Under the pieces are notes generated by a model that saw nothing but the letters and a program-made list of their open reading frames with translations, searched no databases and was not told where the DNA came from. Both the position numbers and the translations under genes were made by a program. From Saprospiraceae bacterium UBA7328 (GTDB lineage Bacteria; Bacteroidota; Bacteroidia; Chitinophagales; Saprospiraceae), in contig DKPS01000034.1 of assembly GCA_002471345.1 (NCBI GenBank), positions 1 through 29,267 of the forward strand: a DNA stretch of 29,267 nucleotides, given 5' to 3'. How positions within the stretch are numbered: the first letter of the stretch is position 1; the number at the start of each line of letters is the position of its first letter. Positions 8,797 to 19,482 of this stretch are shown here, one piece after another.

Positions 8797-11700
8797 ATGC
8801 GATATTATGTTTTATTCTCTTTATTCGCTTTCGGGTTGGCATGTAATGATGTTCAAAATGAAAATACTCTTTTTCATCTTTTGACCCATCAGAACTCTGG
8901 TATAGATTTTTCAAATGAAGTGCTTGATCAAAAAGACTTCAATGTGCTCACTTATAGGAATTATTATAACGGTGGAGGAGTGGCCATAGGTGATATCAAT
9001 AATGATGGTCTAGCTGATATATACTTTACAGCTAATATGACTGAGAACAAACTATTTCTTAACAAAGGAAATCTACTTTTTGAAGACATTTCTTATCGTT
9101 CTGGCACCTCTGGTAGAATGTCTTGGAGTACAGGAGTAACTATGGCAGACATTAATGGAGATGGCTTACTAGATATCTATGTATGTAATTCTGGAGATGT
9201 TTCAGGAGAGAATAAAAAAAATGAACTATTTATCAACAATGGAGATATGACGTTTGAAGAAAAAGCCGCTGAATTTGGACTAGATGATAGTGGCTTTTCT
9301 ACTCATGGCTCCTTCTTTGATTATGACCGAGATGGTGACCTAGACTTCTACTTACTCAATAATAGTTTCAAAGACCCAAGTCGTATTGATTTTACAAATG
9401 TCAGAAATATAAGAGACATAGAGGGAGGTGATAAATTATTCAGAAATGACGGAGACACCTTCACTGATGTAAGTGAATCAGCCGGTATATATGGTAGTAA
9501 AATTGGTTTTGGTCTAGGAATATCAGTATCTGATATTGATGGTGACCACTGGCCAGACATCTACATTAGCAATGACTTTTGGGAAAGGGATTATTTATAT
9601 ATTAACCAACAAGATGGTACTTTCTCAGAAGAGTTAACAACTAGGATTCCTATGACTTCTACAGCAAGCATGGGTGCTGACATTGCAGATCTCAATAATG
9701 ATGGAGCATTCGAAATATTCAGTACGGACATGCTTCCGGCTACTAATAAAAGACTGAAAGAGACTACTATTTTCAATAGTTATAATCTAGAAGATCTGAG
9801 ATATAGGAATGATTATCATTATCAATACTCCCAAAACTGTTTACAACTTAATGATGGCACAGGTCACTTCAAAGAGATTGCACATTTCACAGGTATGGCT
9901 GCAACGGACTGGAGTTGGGCAGCTCTTTCATTTGATTTTAACAATGATGGGTGGAAAGACATATTTGTCAGTAATGGTGTGAAAAAAGACATCACTGATT
10001 TAGATTTTTCAAGTTTCATCGAAGATGAAGAAGAAGTGGCTAAAATTATAAAAGAAAAAGGCAAATTTGATTTTAATGACTTCTTAGAATATCTGCCATC
10101 AACTCCACTTAGAAATTATGCATTTGTAAATCATAAAAATCTAAAATTCTCAAATGAAGCCATAGAACTAGGTCTTGGCCAATTTTCATTTAGCAATGGA
10201 TCTGCATACGGCGACCTAGATAATGATGGAGATTTGGATTTAGTAATTAATGCTCTCAATGATAAAGCCTTGGTTTATGAGAACAAAAGCCATGAAGGAG
10301 ATAATCACTTTATTTCTCTCTCCTTTGAATCAGAACAAGCTAACAAGTTCGGTATTGGGGCATCTGTTGTACTGAAATCAGGAGAGCTTGAAACTCATCA
10401 ACAGAATTATCAAACTAGAGGGTTTCAAAGTGCAACTGAACCAAAGATGACCATAGGTATTGGTCCAAATATCCAGATAGATGAAATTGCTGTTTACTGG
10501 CCATCTGGCATATGCAACACAATCTCAAATGTGCAAGCTGATCAACATCTCATTATCAAAGAAAGTGAAGGAAAGGAATGTGACTCAAATCAAACCCCAA
10601 ATAAAATAGAGCCTCTGTTTAATGAACAGACTCAAAATCTTCCTTCAGGTATAGAACATGAAGAAAATCTTTTCAATGATTTTGATTATGAGAGCCTCAT
10701 GCCACATATGGTATCAAGTGAAGGCCCCATTATACTCAGTGGCGATATCAATAATGATCAATTAGAAGATGTTATACTCCTTTCATCAATTGGTCAAAGT
10801 GATAAAGTCCTTACTCAACAGAGCAATGGAAGTTTTGTGCAAATTTCAGAACCACATCTAGAAAAAGATTCATCACACGAAAGCACATGTGGACTCCTTA
10901 TAGACTTGGATGGTGATAATGACCTTGATTTATTGATTGGAAATGGTGGCAACGATCCTCGGGTTACTCCTCAAGAATATACACTTAGAGTATATCTCAA
11001 TGATAGCAAAGGGAAATTTATTCCTGCAAATAATATTGGATTAAATGCACTAGGAAATTTTTCAGTAATCGAGGAAATACAACTTACACCTAGAATTAGA
11101 GGGATATTTATTGGAGCACGGATAGTCCCTGGCAACTATGGACTAATACCCAGAAGCTATCTTTTCGCTGAGATGGCATCTGGTGAGTGGAAAGATATTA
11201 CATCAAATGACACAGGGCCAATGGGGATGGTAACCGATGCAATAGCGATAGATGTGGATAATGATGATAGCGACGATCTAGTTGTTGTAGGAGAATGGAT
11301 GCCTATTACTATTTTAAAAAACACCAATGGAACTCTTTCTAAAGTGGGAAGTGTAAAAGGAAGTGAAGGTCTTTGGCAATCTTTAGCTGTGGCAGATCTA
11401 AACAATGATGGATTACAAGAAATAGTAGCTGGAAATTGGGGATTGAATTCAAAACTCCAAGCCAGCACCGAGAAACCATTATCCCTCTTAGTAGGGGATT
11501 TTGACAAAAATCAAAAATCTGAATGCCTAATTCAATGGTATGGGCCAGAAGATCAAAAATCTTCGCTATTTGCGTCTAAAAATGACCTTACGGCTCAATT
11601 ACCTTTAATAAAAAAAGCTGCACTTAAGAATGCCGAATATGCTTCTAAAGATATCTCAGATCTTCTGGATGAAAGTCAATTAGCATTAGGTCAAACAAGT

Positions 11701-12084
11701 ATTGTGACAAATCTAAATAGCAGCATATTATGGAATAGAGGAGGTCTTAGGTTTGACCTTGCTCCATTACCAGATATAGCCCAATTTGCTCCAGTATATG
11801 CCATTGCCTTAGATGATATAGATGACGATGGATACATTGATATTGTTTTGGGTGGTAATCTTTATGGATTAAAACCTGAGATAGGTAGAATGGATTCTTC
11901 TCACGGTCTAGTGGTGAAAAATAATGGAAATGATTCCTTAACAGTACTGAGCAAGAAACAATCCGGATTAAACATTAAAGGAGAAATCAGAAGCATAAAA
12001 CCTATTGATATCGTTAACTCAAAAAAAGCATTCATTTTTGGAGTTAACAATTCTAATTATCGGCTATTTTCAGTTGAAGACTAA
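8797..12084 (+). CDS. FG-GAP/VCBS repeat lipoprotein with ASPIC/UnbV domain (first copy)
   Basis: A large surface lipoprotein of 1,095 residues from the ATG at 8797. The frame is open further upstream, but only this start gives a lipoprotein signal (MRYYVLFSLFAFGLAC, cysteine 16) and lies clear of susD and its terminator. Calcium-binding FG-GAP motifs occur in two groups: DINNDGLADIY, DINGDGLLDIY, DYDRDGDLDFY, DFNNDGWKDIF and DLDNDGDLDL in the first half; DLDGDNDLDLL, DVDNDDSDDLV, DLNNDGLQEIV and DIDDDGYIDIV in the second. This suggests two beta-propellers. Between them, about residues 500-590, lies an ASPIC/UnbV segment (KFGIGASVVLKSG, QTRGFQSATEPKMTIGIG, VYWPSG). Such proteins often accompany SusC/SusD in Bacteroidota; their role is unproven, probably ligand binding or surface assembly. 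The next gene starts 9 bp on and is a paralogue. Confidence 0.92.
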   Translation: MRYYVLFSLFAFGLACNDVQNENTLFHLLTHQNSGIDFSNEVLDQKDFNVLTYRNYYNGGGVAIGDINNDGLADIYFTANMTENKLFLNKGNLLFEDISYRSGTSGRMSWSTGVTMADINGDGLLDIYVCNSGDVSGENKKNELFINNGDMTFEEKAAEFGLDDSGFSTHGSFFDYDRDGDLDFYLLNNSFKDPSRIDFTNVRNIRDIEGGDKLFRNDGDTFTDVSESAGIYGSKIGFGLGISVSDIDGDHWPDIYISNDFWERDYLYINQQDGTFSEELTTRIPMTSTASMGADIADLNNDGAFEIFSTDMLPATNKRLKETTIFNSYNLEDLRYRNDYHYQYSQNCLQLNDGTGHFKEIAHFTGMAATDWSWAALSFDFNNDGWKDIFVSNGVKKDITDLDFSSFIEDEEEVAKIIKEKGKFDFNDFLEYLPSTPLRNYAFVNHKNLKFSNEAIELGLGQFSFSNGSAYGDLDNDGDLDLVINALNDKALVYENKSHEGDNHFISLSFESEQANKFGIGASVVLKSGELETHQQNYQTRGFQSATEPKMTIGIGPNIQIDEIAVYWPSGICNTISNVQADQHLIIKESEGKECDSNQTPNKIEPLFNEQTQNLPSGIEHEENLFNDFDYESLMPHMVSSEGPIILSGDINNDQLEDVILLSSIGQSDKVLTQQSNGSFVQISEPHLEKDSSHESTCGLLIDLDGDNDLDLLIGNGGNDPRVTPQEYTLRVYLNDSKGKFIPANNIGLNALGNFSVIEEIQLTPRIRGIFIGARIVPGNYGLIPRSYLFAEMASGEWKDITSNDTGPMGMVTDAIAIDVDNDDSDDLVVVGEWMPITILKNTNGTLSKVGSVKGSEGLWQSLAVADLNNDGLQEIVAGNWGLNSKLQASTEKPLSLLVGDFDKNQKSECLIQWYGPEDQKSSLFASKNDLTAQLPLIKKAALKNAEYASKDISDLLDESQLALGQTSIVTNLNSSILWNRGGLRFDLAPLPDIAQFAPVYAIALDDIDDDGYIDIVLGGNLYGLKPEIGRMDSSHGLVVKNNGNDSLTVLSKKQSGLNIKGEIRSIKPIDIVNSKKAFIFGVNNSNYRLFSVED

Positions 12085-12092
12085 CCTCGTTT

Positions 12093-15000
12093 ATGAAAAT
12101 TAAAAACTACTTTTTCTTATTAATAACCCTTATAGCACTTTCATGTTCCCAAAGATCAAATCAATTTGAAACCATTGATCCTTCAGAAAGTAATATCCAT
12201 TTTTCTAATAGAATAACGGAGTCTGATAGTTTCAATATTCTAGAATTTGAGTACATCTACAATGGTGGGGGAATAGGAATAGGCGATTTTAATAATGATG
12301 GGCTCGAAGACATCTTTGCTGCTGGCAATATGGTGGAGAATGCGCTTTATCTAAATCAAGGTGGTTTAAAGTTTGAAGATATTTCGAACGAGGCCCAAAT
12401 CTCCTCCTCTGGACAATGGAGCTCCGGAGTAGCCGTCGTCGATATCAATGCCGACGGATGGCAAGACATTTACATTACCAATACAACCTCTAAGGATTCT
12501 GTAAAACGACAAAACAATCTATATATCAACAAAGGACCAAATGAAAATGGCATCCCAGTATTTTCTGATGAAGCATATTCTTTTGGACTTGATGATGACA
12601 GCTACTCAGTAAATAGTGCCTTCTTTGATTATGATAATGATGGTGATCTAGATGTAATCATTATCATTAATGAAATGGGAGATACTCGATTTCATAGTCA
12701 ATTCAGAAATCAGAATCAACGTGGATACTATCAGCGAATAGATAAATTATTCCGCCATGATATCTCTGATCAAGGTCAGCATCATTTTGTCAATGTATCT
12801 GATCAAGCTGGAATTAATATTCCTGGATTCAGTCTTGGAGTAAATATCAGTGACATCAATAAAGACGGATGGAAGGATATTTATATCAGTAATGATTTCC
12901 TATCAGATGATCTTATTTATATGAACCAAAAGGATGGAACATTTAAAGAAATGGCTAGAGAGTTATTAAAACATACATCACATTCTGCCATGGGAAATGA
13001 TGTTGTGGATTTGAATAATGATGGATTTGATGAGATAGTTGCATTGGACATGTTTCCAGAAACCAACTATCGCCAAAAAAGACTTTTAGGAGAGACAAAT
13101 TATAATACCTACCTGAATAATGAAAGATTTGGCTACAGCTATCAATATGTAAGAAATTCATTGCAACTAAACAATGGAATAAGTCCAGACCAAAATCCTG
13201 AATATTCAGAAATTTCATTAATGGCAGGTATGTCAAGCACGGATTGGAGTTGGACACCGCTTATTGCCGATTTTGATCATGATGGATATCGGGATTTGAT
13301 AGTTACTAATGGATTTCCTAAGGATGTTACTGATCACGATTTTATTGATTTTAAAGCTGATAGTTATCGGTTTGCTTCGAAGGAGCTCATGTTGAGCAGG
13401 ATTCCTTCTATCAAAGAGCACAATTATGCTTTTAAGGGTAATGGAATTTCATTTGAGGATGTAACTGATGATTGGGGATTTCAAAGACCTGGATACTCTA
13501 ATGGAGCTGCTTATGGAGACCTGGATAATGACGGCGATTTAGACATAGTCATTAATAATATCAATGACTCTCTTACTATCATGAAAAACAATCAAAATGC
13601 TGTAGAAAATTCAGGAAATTACCTCAACATAAATCTAAAAGGAACAAGTCAAAACCTTGATGCTATTGGAACACAAATTATTGTAAAACACAATGATGAA
13701 ACCCTTTTTTACGAACATTCCATATTTAGGGGCTACCTATCATCCTACAGCAAGAAAGTACATTTTGGTCTAGGCAATCATTCTGAAAAAATTGAGCTTA
13801 AAGTGGTTTGGCCTGATCAATCCTATCATCAACTAAAGGGTGTCAGTCCTAACCAAACACTGAATATATCGTATGCTGATGATGGTAGAGAACTACCCTC
13901 AACCGAGGATAATAAAAGCCCTACTCTTATGACTCTTGATCCCAATTTCGATCATAGACATATTGAGGATGATTTTATTGACTATAATATTCAACCTCTC
14001 CTTCCACATAAACTATCACAATATGGCCCTGCTCTTACAGTTGGTGACATTAATAATGATGGTACCGATGATATCTATGTAAGTGGCTCTGCATTTTTTA
14101 GTGGACATTTTTTAATACAACAATCCGACGGTTCATTTAACAATGACACCCTGACTGTAAGTGACCCTGCTAACGAAGAAAGTGGTGCCTTGGTTTTTGA
14201 TGCAAATCGTGATGGAAAAAATGACCTATTCATTTCTTCTGGTAGTTATGAACATGAAGAAGGTAGCAATCAACTGAAAGACAAGTTATATATCTCAAAA
14301 AATGGAAAATTACAATATGATTCTACAGCTCTTCCTAAATATTTGTCCAATGCTCTAAACATAAAAGGTGCCGATTTTGATGCAGATGGAGACATTGATC
14401 TATTTATCGGAGGAAGAGTGAGGTCAGGAAATTATCCTGAGAAAACAAGATCTTATATTCTTGAAAATCAATCTACAAGTGATAAAGTCTCTTTTATTAT
14501 TTCTGACAAATTACCTACAGATAGCCTTGGTTTGGTAACTGATGCAGTATGGACAGATTTCAATGATGATGGAAAAGTTGATCTCATAGTAACTCGGGAG
14601 TTAGATGAATTACTTTTTCTAAAAAATAATGAAAATGGCTTTACTGCTGTGGAAATAGCTGGCACAACTGGCAAAAAAGGGCTTTGGAACAGTATCACTG
14701 CAAGTGATTTAGATAAAGATGGCGATGTGGATTATGTATTAGGCAATATTGGTCTGAACACCTATTTCCCAATCACAGAAAAATACCCATACCGCATATA
14801 TGTAAATGATTTTGACGGCAATGGTTCCACAGATGCTTTACCTTTTGTATTTGCAAAAGAAGAAGATGGTAGCAGAAGAGAGTATCCATTCTGCAGTCGT
14901 ATGGACTTTGCAAAAGAGATCAATTCAATAAGAAAAATGTTGCCCTCATATGACTTGTATGCTAAGGCAGATATCAATACATTGATTACCTCTGAAACTT

Positions 15001-15608
15001 TAAAAGAGACCGATGTCCATGAAGCCAATTATGCCTATAGTGCCATTCTCTGGAACGAAGGAAATCTAGATTACAATCTTTCTCCATTGCCTAATATAGC
15101 TCAGATAGCTCCAGTTTTTGGTACAGCTATAGAGGATGTTGATAATGACGGGATAGAAGATATTCTACTTATTGGAAATGATTATGGAAACGAGCTAGTC
15201 TTTGGCAGAATGGATGCTCTCAATGGATTAGTATTAAAAGGTAAAGGTGACGGAACATTTGAACCTCTGCAGTCTTCTCATAGTGGATTCTATGTCCCAG
15301 ATGATGGAAAGGCATTGGTAAAAACCATTGTAAATGAAAAAGTTACTTTCATATCTAGTTCAAATAAGGGAAAAATAAGAAAGCATGACCTCAACGCTAT
15401 CAAAGGTGAAACTATAAGAATACCTCAGAACATTTTTACATTGACATACAGCTCAGAGGCTAATTCATGGGCTCAAGAGATGCCTATTGGAAATGGATTT
15501 CTTTCACAAAGTAGTAGAATTATTAATGTGCCAAATGGAGTTAGTAAAATATTAGGAACCGATTATCAGGGAAAAACTACTATTATTTATGACAAAGAAA
15601 ATCTGTAA
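12093..15608 (+). CDS. FG-GAP/VCBS repeat lipoprotein with ASPIC/UnbV domain (second copy)
   Basis: A 1,171-residue paralogue of the preceding protein with the same architecture. The lipoprotein signal is MKIKNYFFLLITLIALSC (cysteine 18). FG-GAP motifs in the first propeller include DFNNDGLEDIF, DINADGWQDIY, DYDNDGDLDV, DINKDGWKDIY and DLDNDGDLDIV. The UnbV-type segment (DAIGTQIIVKHNDE, FRGYLSSYSKKVHFGLG, KVVWPDQS) is near residues 525-600. The second propeller has DINNDGTDDIY, DFDADGDIDLF, DFNDDGKVDLI, DLDKDGDVDYV and DVDNDGIEDIL. The two copies match along their length, including shared stretches such as MAGMSSTDWSWTPL / FTGMAATDWSWAAL and LSPLPNIAQIAPV / LAPLPDIAQFAPV, but are well diverged, so the duplication is old. 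Its stop overlaps the next start by 1 bp (TAATG), indicating translational coupling. Function is inferred only. Confidence 0.92.
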   Translation: MKIKNYFFLLITLIALSCSQRSNQFETIDPSESNIHFSNRITESDSFNILEFEYIYNGGGIGIGDFNNDGLEDIFAAGNMVENALYLNQGGLKFEDISNEAQISSSGQWSSGVAVVDINADGWQDIYITNTTSKDSVKRQNNLYINKGPNENGIPVFSDEAYSFGLDDDSYSVNSAFFDYDNDGDLDVIIIINEMGDTRFHSQFRNQNQRGYYQRIDKLFRHDISDQGQHHFVNVSDQAGINIPGFSLGVNISDINKDGWKDIYISNDFLSDDLIYMNQKDGTFKEMARELLKHTSHSAMGNDVVDLNNDGFDEIVALDMFPETNYRQKRLLGETNYNTYLNNERFGYSYQYVRNSLQLNNGISPDQNPEYSEISLMAGMSSTDWSWTPLIADFDHDGYRDLIVTNGFPKDVTDHDFIDFKADSYRFASKELMLSRIPSIKEHNYAFKGNGISFEDVTDDWGFQRPGYSNGAAYGDLDNDGDLDIVINNINDSLTIMKNNQNAVENSGNYLNINLKGTSQNLDAIGTQIIVKHNDETLFYEHSIFRGYLSSYSKKVHFGLGNHSEKIELKVVWPDQSYHQLKGVSPNQTLNISYADDGRELPSTEDNKSPTLMTLDPNFDHRHIEDDFIDYNIQPLLPHKLSQYGPALTVGDINNDGTDDIYVSGSAFFSGHFLIQQSDGSFNNDTLTVSDPANEESGALVFDANRDGKNDLFISSGSYEHEEGSNQLKDKLYISKNGKLQYDSTALPKYLSNALNIKGADFDADGDIDLFIGGRVRSGNYPEKTRSYILENQSTSDKVSFIISDKLPTDSLGLVTDAVWTDFNDDGKVDLIVTRELDELLFLKNNENGFTAVEIAGTTGKKGLWNSITASDLDKDGDVDYVLGNIGLNTYFPITEKYPYRIYVNDFDGNGSTDALPFVFAKEEDGSRREYPFCSRMDFAKEINSIRKMLPSYDLYAKADINTLITSETLKETDVHEANYAYSAILWNEGNLDYNLSPLPNIAQIAPVFGTAIEDVDNDGIEDILLIGNDYGNELVFGRMDALNGLVLKGKGDGTFEPLQSSHSGFYVPDDGKALVKTIVNEKVTFISSSNKGKIRKHDLNAIKGETIRIPQNIFTLTYSSEANSWAQEMPIGNGFLSQSSRIINVPNGVSKILGTDYQGKTTIIYDKENL

Positions 15609-17056
15609 TGACAAAGCAGATGAAGGTTTTAATTGGTATATTATTTTTTAGCTTTTTATTTTTTCAGTGTGGTGAAAAAAGCCCTAATTCTGAAACCGAT
15701 ATTCCAAGAAGCGTTAAACAATACTGTGGAAGTTGTCATTTAGTTCCTGAACCACAATCTCTCACAAAAGAAGTGTGGGCAAATTCCATTATTCCAAAGA
15801 TGTCTCAATTCTACATATGGAATCCTAAATCAAAACATTCATATGCCAATACATCATTTTATTCTAAACAGGGAAATATCCCAATGGATGATGAAAATTG
15901 GGATATAATTGTGGACTATTACCTCACCTTCGGACTTGATAATGAGCAAGTGGACTCATTAGACAATTGGCCTATTCAGACCTTTTTTGATGAAGTAATT
16001 GTAGATTTTGAAGATGAATACCCTTCAGAAGTCACGGCTGCTTTAATTCAAAATGATAAAATTCTTATAGGAAGTGGGAGGGCACTTCATCGTCTGAATG
16101 ATGACCACTCTTTAGATATGCTCATTCCTCTCAATCGTGATATTACTCACATCTATCCGCACAAAGAGCAGATATACTTGGTTTCTACATCTACCATAAA
16201 TCCCCATCATGGCCCTTTTGGAGAAGTAGCAATACTCAACCAATCTATGGATAGTGCTCAATTACTGTACGACAAACTAGAACGCCCTGTGCAGTTATAC
16301 ATAAATGGAAGTGATATTTTGACTTCAGAATTTGGTTTCAAATCAGGCCAACTATCCATTCGAAATTCTGAAAGTCTAAATGAATCAAAATCCATTCATA
16401 ACCTTCCTGGATCCTATAGAATAATGCCTGCTCAATTAATAAAAAATGAAGACAAGACACTAGTCACATCTTTAAGTCAAGCTCAAGAAGGAATTTTTGC
16501 ATTGATTAAAAAAGACACTGGGTACGATGTGAAAGAATTGATAAGGTTTAAACCTGAATATGGATTGAGTGATATAGACGTTGCTGATATTAATGGTGAT
16601 GGCCTGGATGATTTACTTATAGTAAATGGAGATAATGCTGATTATTCCATTATTCCAAAAGCATATCATGGCATGAAGATCTATTTAAATAGAGGTAATT
16701 ATAGATTTGAAAAGGTATACAACTTTAATATACACGGCGCTACTCAGGGTAAATTGATAGATGTGGATAAAGATGGTAAAATTGATGTGGTATTGAGTTG
16801 TTATTTTGCTGAACTTTCTCACCATAAGATAGTTTTATTAAAGAATATTTCTGAAGAGAAAATTTCATTTAGCCCTTATGTCTTTAGAAATTCTAAAAAA
16901 GGAAACTGGATGATAATGGAAAAAGGTGATATCAACCATGATGGAGAAGATGACTTGCTTTTAGGTTCCTACAATTTAGGTCCAAAACAAATGCAAGATT
17001 CCATTTCATTCATGACCGCAGATGTACTCCTTCTCATCAATCAAAGTGACAAATAG
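15608..17056 (+). CDS. Lipoprotein with a cytochrome c-type CxxCH site and FG-GAP repeats (first copy)
   Basis: A 482-residue lipoprotein (lipobox FLFFQC, cysteine 21; M5 at 15620 is an alternative start). A short cytochrome c-like segment follows: C40-G-S-C43-H44 would bind heme c covalently, and M65 in IIPKM is a plausible distal ligand. The rest looks like one FG-GAP propeller, with DINGDGLDDLLIVNGDNADY, DVDKDGKIDVV and DINHDGEDDLLLG. It is translationally coupled to the upstream FG-GAP gene and 4 bp from the TonB receptor gene, so it is in the middle of the operon. A paralogue with the same heme motif is at 20639. The heme site suggests a redox role at the outer membrane, perhaps taking electrons from an oxidoreductase encoded elsewhere; that is inference. 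Confidence 0.88.
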   Translation: MTKQMKVLIGILFFSFLFFQCGEKSPNSETDIPRSVKQYCGSCHLVPEPQSLTKEVWANSIIPKMSQFYIWNPKSKHSYANTSFYSKQGNIPMDDENWDIIVDYYLTFGLDNEQVDSLDNWPIQTFFDEVIVDFEDEYPSEVTAALIQNDKILIGSGRALHRLNDDHSLDMLIPLNRDITHIYPHKEQIYLVSTSTINPHHGPFGEVAILNQSMDSAQLLYDKLERPVQLYINGSDILTSEFGFKSGQLSIRNSESLNESKSIHNLPGSYRIMPAQLIKNEDKTLVTSLSQAQEGIFALIKKDTGYDVKELIRFKPEYGLSDIDVADINGDGLDDLLIVNGDNADYSIIPKAYHGMKIYLNRGNYRFEKVYNFNIHGATQGKLIDVDKDGKIDVVLSCYFAELSHHKIVLLKNISEEKISFSPYVFRNSKKGNWMIMEKGDINHDGEDDLLLGSYNLGPKQMQDSISFMTADVLLLINQSDK

Positions 17057-17060
17057 ATAA

Positions 17061-19475
17061 ATGATTAAAATAAAATTTGGCCTTCTATTCATTTTCGTCC
17101 TTCTAGGGCTACAAATGATAGGGCAAGAAGTAATCACTCAAACCGTAACTTTTGGCACACCAAATTCAGGTGCAACAAAAGCAAGGCTCTCTGGAACACT
17201 TTTAGATGAAGAGTCAGGGCAAGCAATTATAGGAGCAACTGTATTAGTAGAAAAACTTGGAATAGGCACGGCTTCAGATGCTAATGGTTATTATCAATTA
17301 GATCTTTCAGTTGGTGATCATGCTATTACATTTTCTTTTACAGGGTATACCCCTCAGAAATATCAAGTATCAATCTATCAGAATGCCTCTTTAGATCTAG
17401 AAATGGCAACAGCATCGGTACTATTAGACCAAGTTGTTATAGAGGGAGATTCTGAGGCAGACTTGATTCAACAAAACATAACCAGTGTAGAAAGATTAAA
17501 CATAGAAGAGCTTCAACAAAAGAGTCAACTGTTAGGCGAAGTGGATGTTTTAAGGTCTATTCAATCTATATCAGGAGTAACAAGTGTAGGAGATGGCGCC
17601 TCTGGATTTAATGTAAGAGGAGGTAATTCTGATGAAAATCTTATACTCCAGGATGATGCATTGATCATAAACCCTACACATACTCTAGGTTTCTTTTCTC
17701 TTTTTCATCCAGATATGATAAGTGGAGTTTCACTTTATAAAGGAAACCAACCTGCTCAATATGGTGGAAGACTTTCTTCTGTTCTTCAGGTAGATCTCAA
17801 AGAAGGCGATAAAAACGATATGAAAGCTCAGGGCGGAATTGGATTAGCAGCTTCTCGCCTTACATTAGAAGGACCTATTAAGAAAGGTAAAAGCTCATTC
17901 ATAATAGGCGGAAGAGCGAGCTATATGGATTACATCTTGAATCTTGTAAAAGATATCAATGTAAAGAATAGTCATACTTTCTTTTATGATTTCACTGCAA
18001 AAGCAGATGCTAGACTTTCAGATAAAACTAAAGTCGGATTCTCAGGTCTGATTACTTCAGATGAATTTCAATTTGGAAGTGACATCAATTTTGAATATCA
18101 AACTCAGACCATTTCTGGATATATAAGTCACTTAGTCTCTGATAAATGGAATATTCGAGCTATGTTGAATATTGGACAATATGAAAGTTCACTGCTCGAT
18201 ATTGAAAATATCAACTCGTCGATATACTCTAACAAAGTGAAATACCTCAGAGGATCTATCAATAACCTATTCATTCTTAATGAAAATATGAATGTTTTTG
18301 TTGGAGTGGCAGCAAATCGATTTACTATCGAACCAGGAATTTTAGAGCCTTTTGGAGAAAGTTCAACTACAGTTCCAAAAATACTAAGCAATCAACTGGG
18401 AACATCCATATCACCATATGCCCAGATAGAATGGGATATTACTCCATCTCTTAGTCTATTTGGGGTAATGCGATATACACAGTACTCTAATCTAGGTCCT
18501 GGCGAGGTAGCTCAATATGAGCCTAACCAAATAAGAACAGCTGAGTCACTTATTAATACGGTCTCTTATAATGATGGAGAATCAATAGCAAGTTACAATG
18601 GGATAGAACCTAGACTATCCCTTAATTTCAAACCTTCTGAAAACTTCTCTATAAAAGCAGGGTACAATAAAGGCTTTCAATTTTTAAATCAAATATCTAA
18701 TACTGCTTCTTCCACACCAGTAGATGTGTGGCAACTTTCGGGAGCCTATACAGAACCCCAGACATCTGACAATTACAGCTTAGGATTCTTTGGAAAAGTC
18801 CTTAATGCAAAAATGGACTTAGGAGTAGAAGCTTTTTACAGAGATCAAAATGCAATTGTAGAATATCGTGATTTTCCTGATTTGATTTTGAATGAATTCT
18901 TAGAGAGGGACCTTGTAGACGGAATAGGAAGAGCTTATGGAGCTGAATTGAATATAAGTAAAAAAGGAAACACTCAATTCGATTTTAATTATACCTATTC
19001 GCGATCTGAGCGGAAAGTTGAAGCTACATCTACACAAAGAGCTGTAAATGGTGGAGATTGGTTTTCATCCAATTATGACAAACCTCATGTACTTAATTTT
19101 AACATGAGTCGAAAAGTAAAAGAAAAAGCTAGTTTATCTGTAAATTTCACTTATAGCACAGGAAGGCCTCTTACTGCACCTATCAGTAACTTCACTGTAG
19201 ACAATGTTCGAAACATTCCTATTTTTTCTGAAAGAAATCAATTTAGAATTCCATCCTATCATCGACTGGACATTGCTTATACTGTTGGACCATTCCTAAA
19301 TAAATCTGGGAAAGTAGAAAGTTCAATAACATTATCGGTGTATAATCTATATAATAGAAAAAATGCTTACTCAGTATTTTTCAGACAGAGACCTTTTCAG
19401 CGTCTAAATACTTTTAGAGTGGCCACCCTAGGATCGATCTTTCCTGCCGTCACTTATAACTTCAAATTCAAATAA
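17061..19475 (+). CDS. TonB-dependent receptor (non-SusC type, paired with DUF4249)
   Basis: An 804-residue outer-membrane transporter, shorter than the SusC-like protein. It has a signal peptide (about 1-22, ending GLQMIGQ), a carboxypeptidase-regulatory-like domain at about 42-115 (GQAIIGATVLVEKLGIGTAS), and a plug at about 150-260 (LRSIQSISGVTSVGDGASGF, NVRGGNSDENLILQDDALI, QPAQYGGRLSSVLQVDLKEG). A barrel follows to the end (AVTYNFKFK). The 7-bp gap to a DUF4249 lipoprotein gene matches the common Bacteroidota TonB-receptor/DUF4249 pair, a likely second uptake complex beside SusC/SusD. There is no SusC-type extension and no visible siderophore signature. The ligand is unknown. Confidence 0.95.
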   Translation: MIKIKFGLLFIFVLLGLQMIGQEVITQTVTFGTPNSGATKARLSGTLLDEESGQAIIGATVLVEKLGIGTASDANGYYQLDLSVGDHAITFSFTGYTPQKYQVSIYQNASLDLEMATASVLLDQVVIEGDSEADLIQQNITSVERLNIEELQQKSQLLGEVDVLRSIQSISGVTSVGDGASGFNVRGGNSDENLILQDDALIINPTHTLGFFSLFHPDMISGVSLYKGNQPAQYGGRLSSVLQVDLKEGDKNDMKAQGGIGLAASRLTLEGPIKKGKSSFIIGGRASYMDYILNLVKDINVKNSHTFFYDFTAKADARLSDKTKVGFSGLITSDEFQFGSDINFEYQTQTISGYISHLVSDKWNIRAMLNIGQYESSLLDIENINSSIYSNKVKYLRGSINNLFILNENMNVFVGVAANRFTIEPGILEPFGESSTTVPKILSNQLGTSISPYAQIEWDITPSLSLFGVMRYTQYSNLGPGEVAQYEPNQIRTAESLINTVSYNDGESIASYNGIEPRLSLNFKPSENFSIKAGYNKGFQFLNQISNTASSTPVDVWQLSGAYTEPQTSDNYSLGFFGKVLNAKMDLGVEAFYRDQNAIVEYRDFPDLILNEFLERDLVDGIGRAYGAELNISKKGNTQFDFNYTYSRSERKVEATSTQRAVNGGDWFSSNYDKPHVLNFNMSRKVKEKASLSVNFTYSTGRPLTAPISNFTVDNVRNIPIFSERNQFRIPSYHRLDIAYTVGPFLNKSGKVESSITLSVYNLYNRKNAYSVFFRQRPFQRLNTFRVATLGSIFPAVTYNFKFK

Positions 19476-19482
19476 TAGTACA

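Noticed and set aside
11157..11507. A 116-codon open frame on the minus strand inside the first FG-GAP gene
   Set aside because: It is antisense to a clearly coding frame with conserved FG-GAP motifs and shows no family features of its own.
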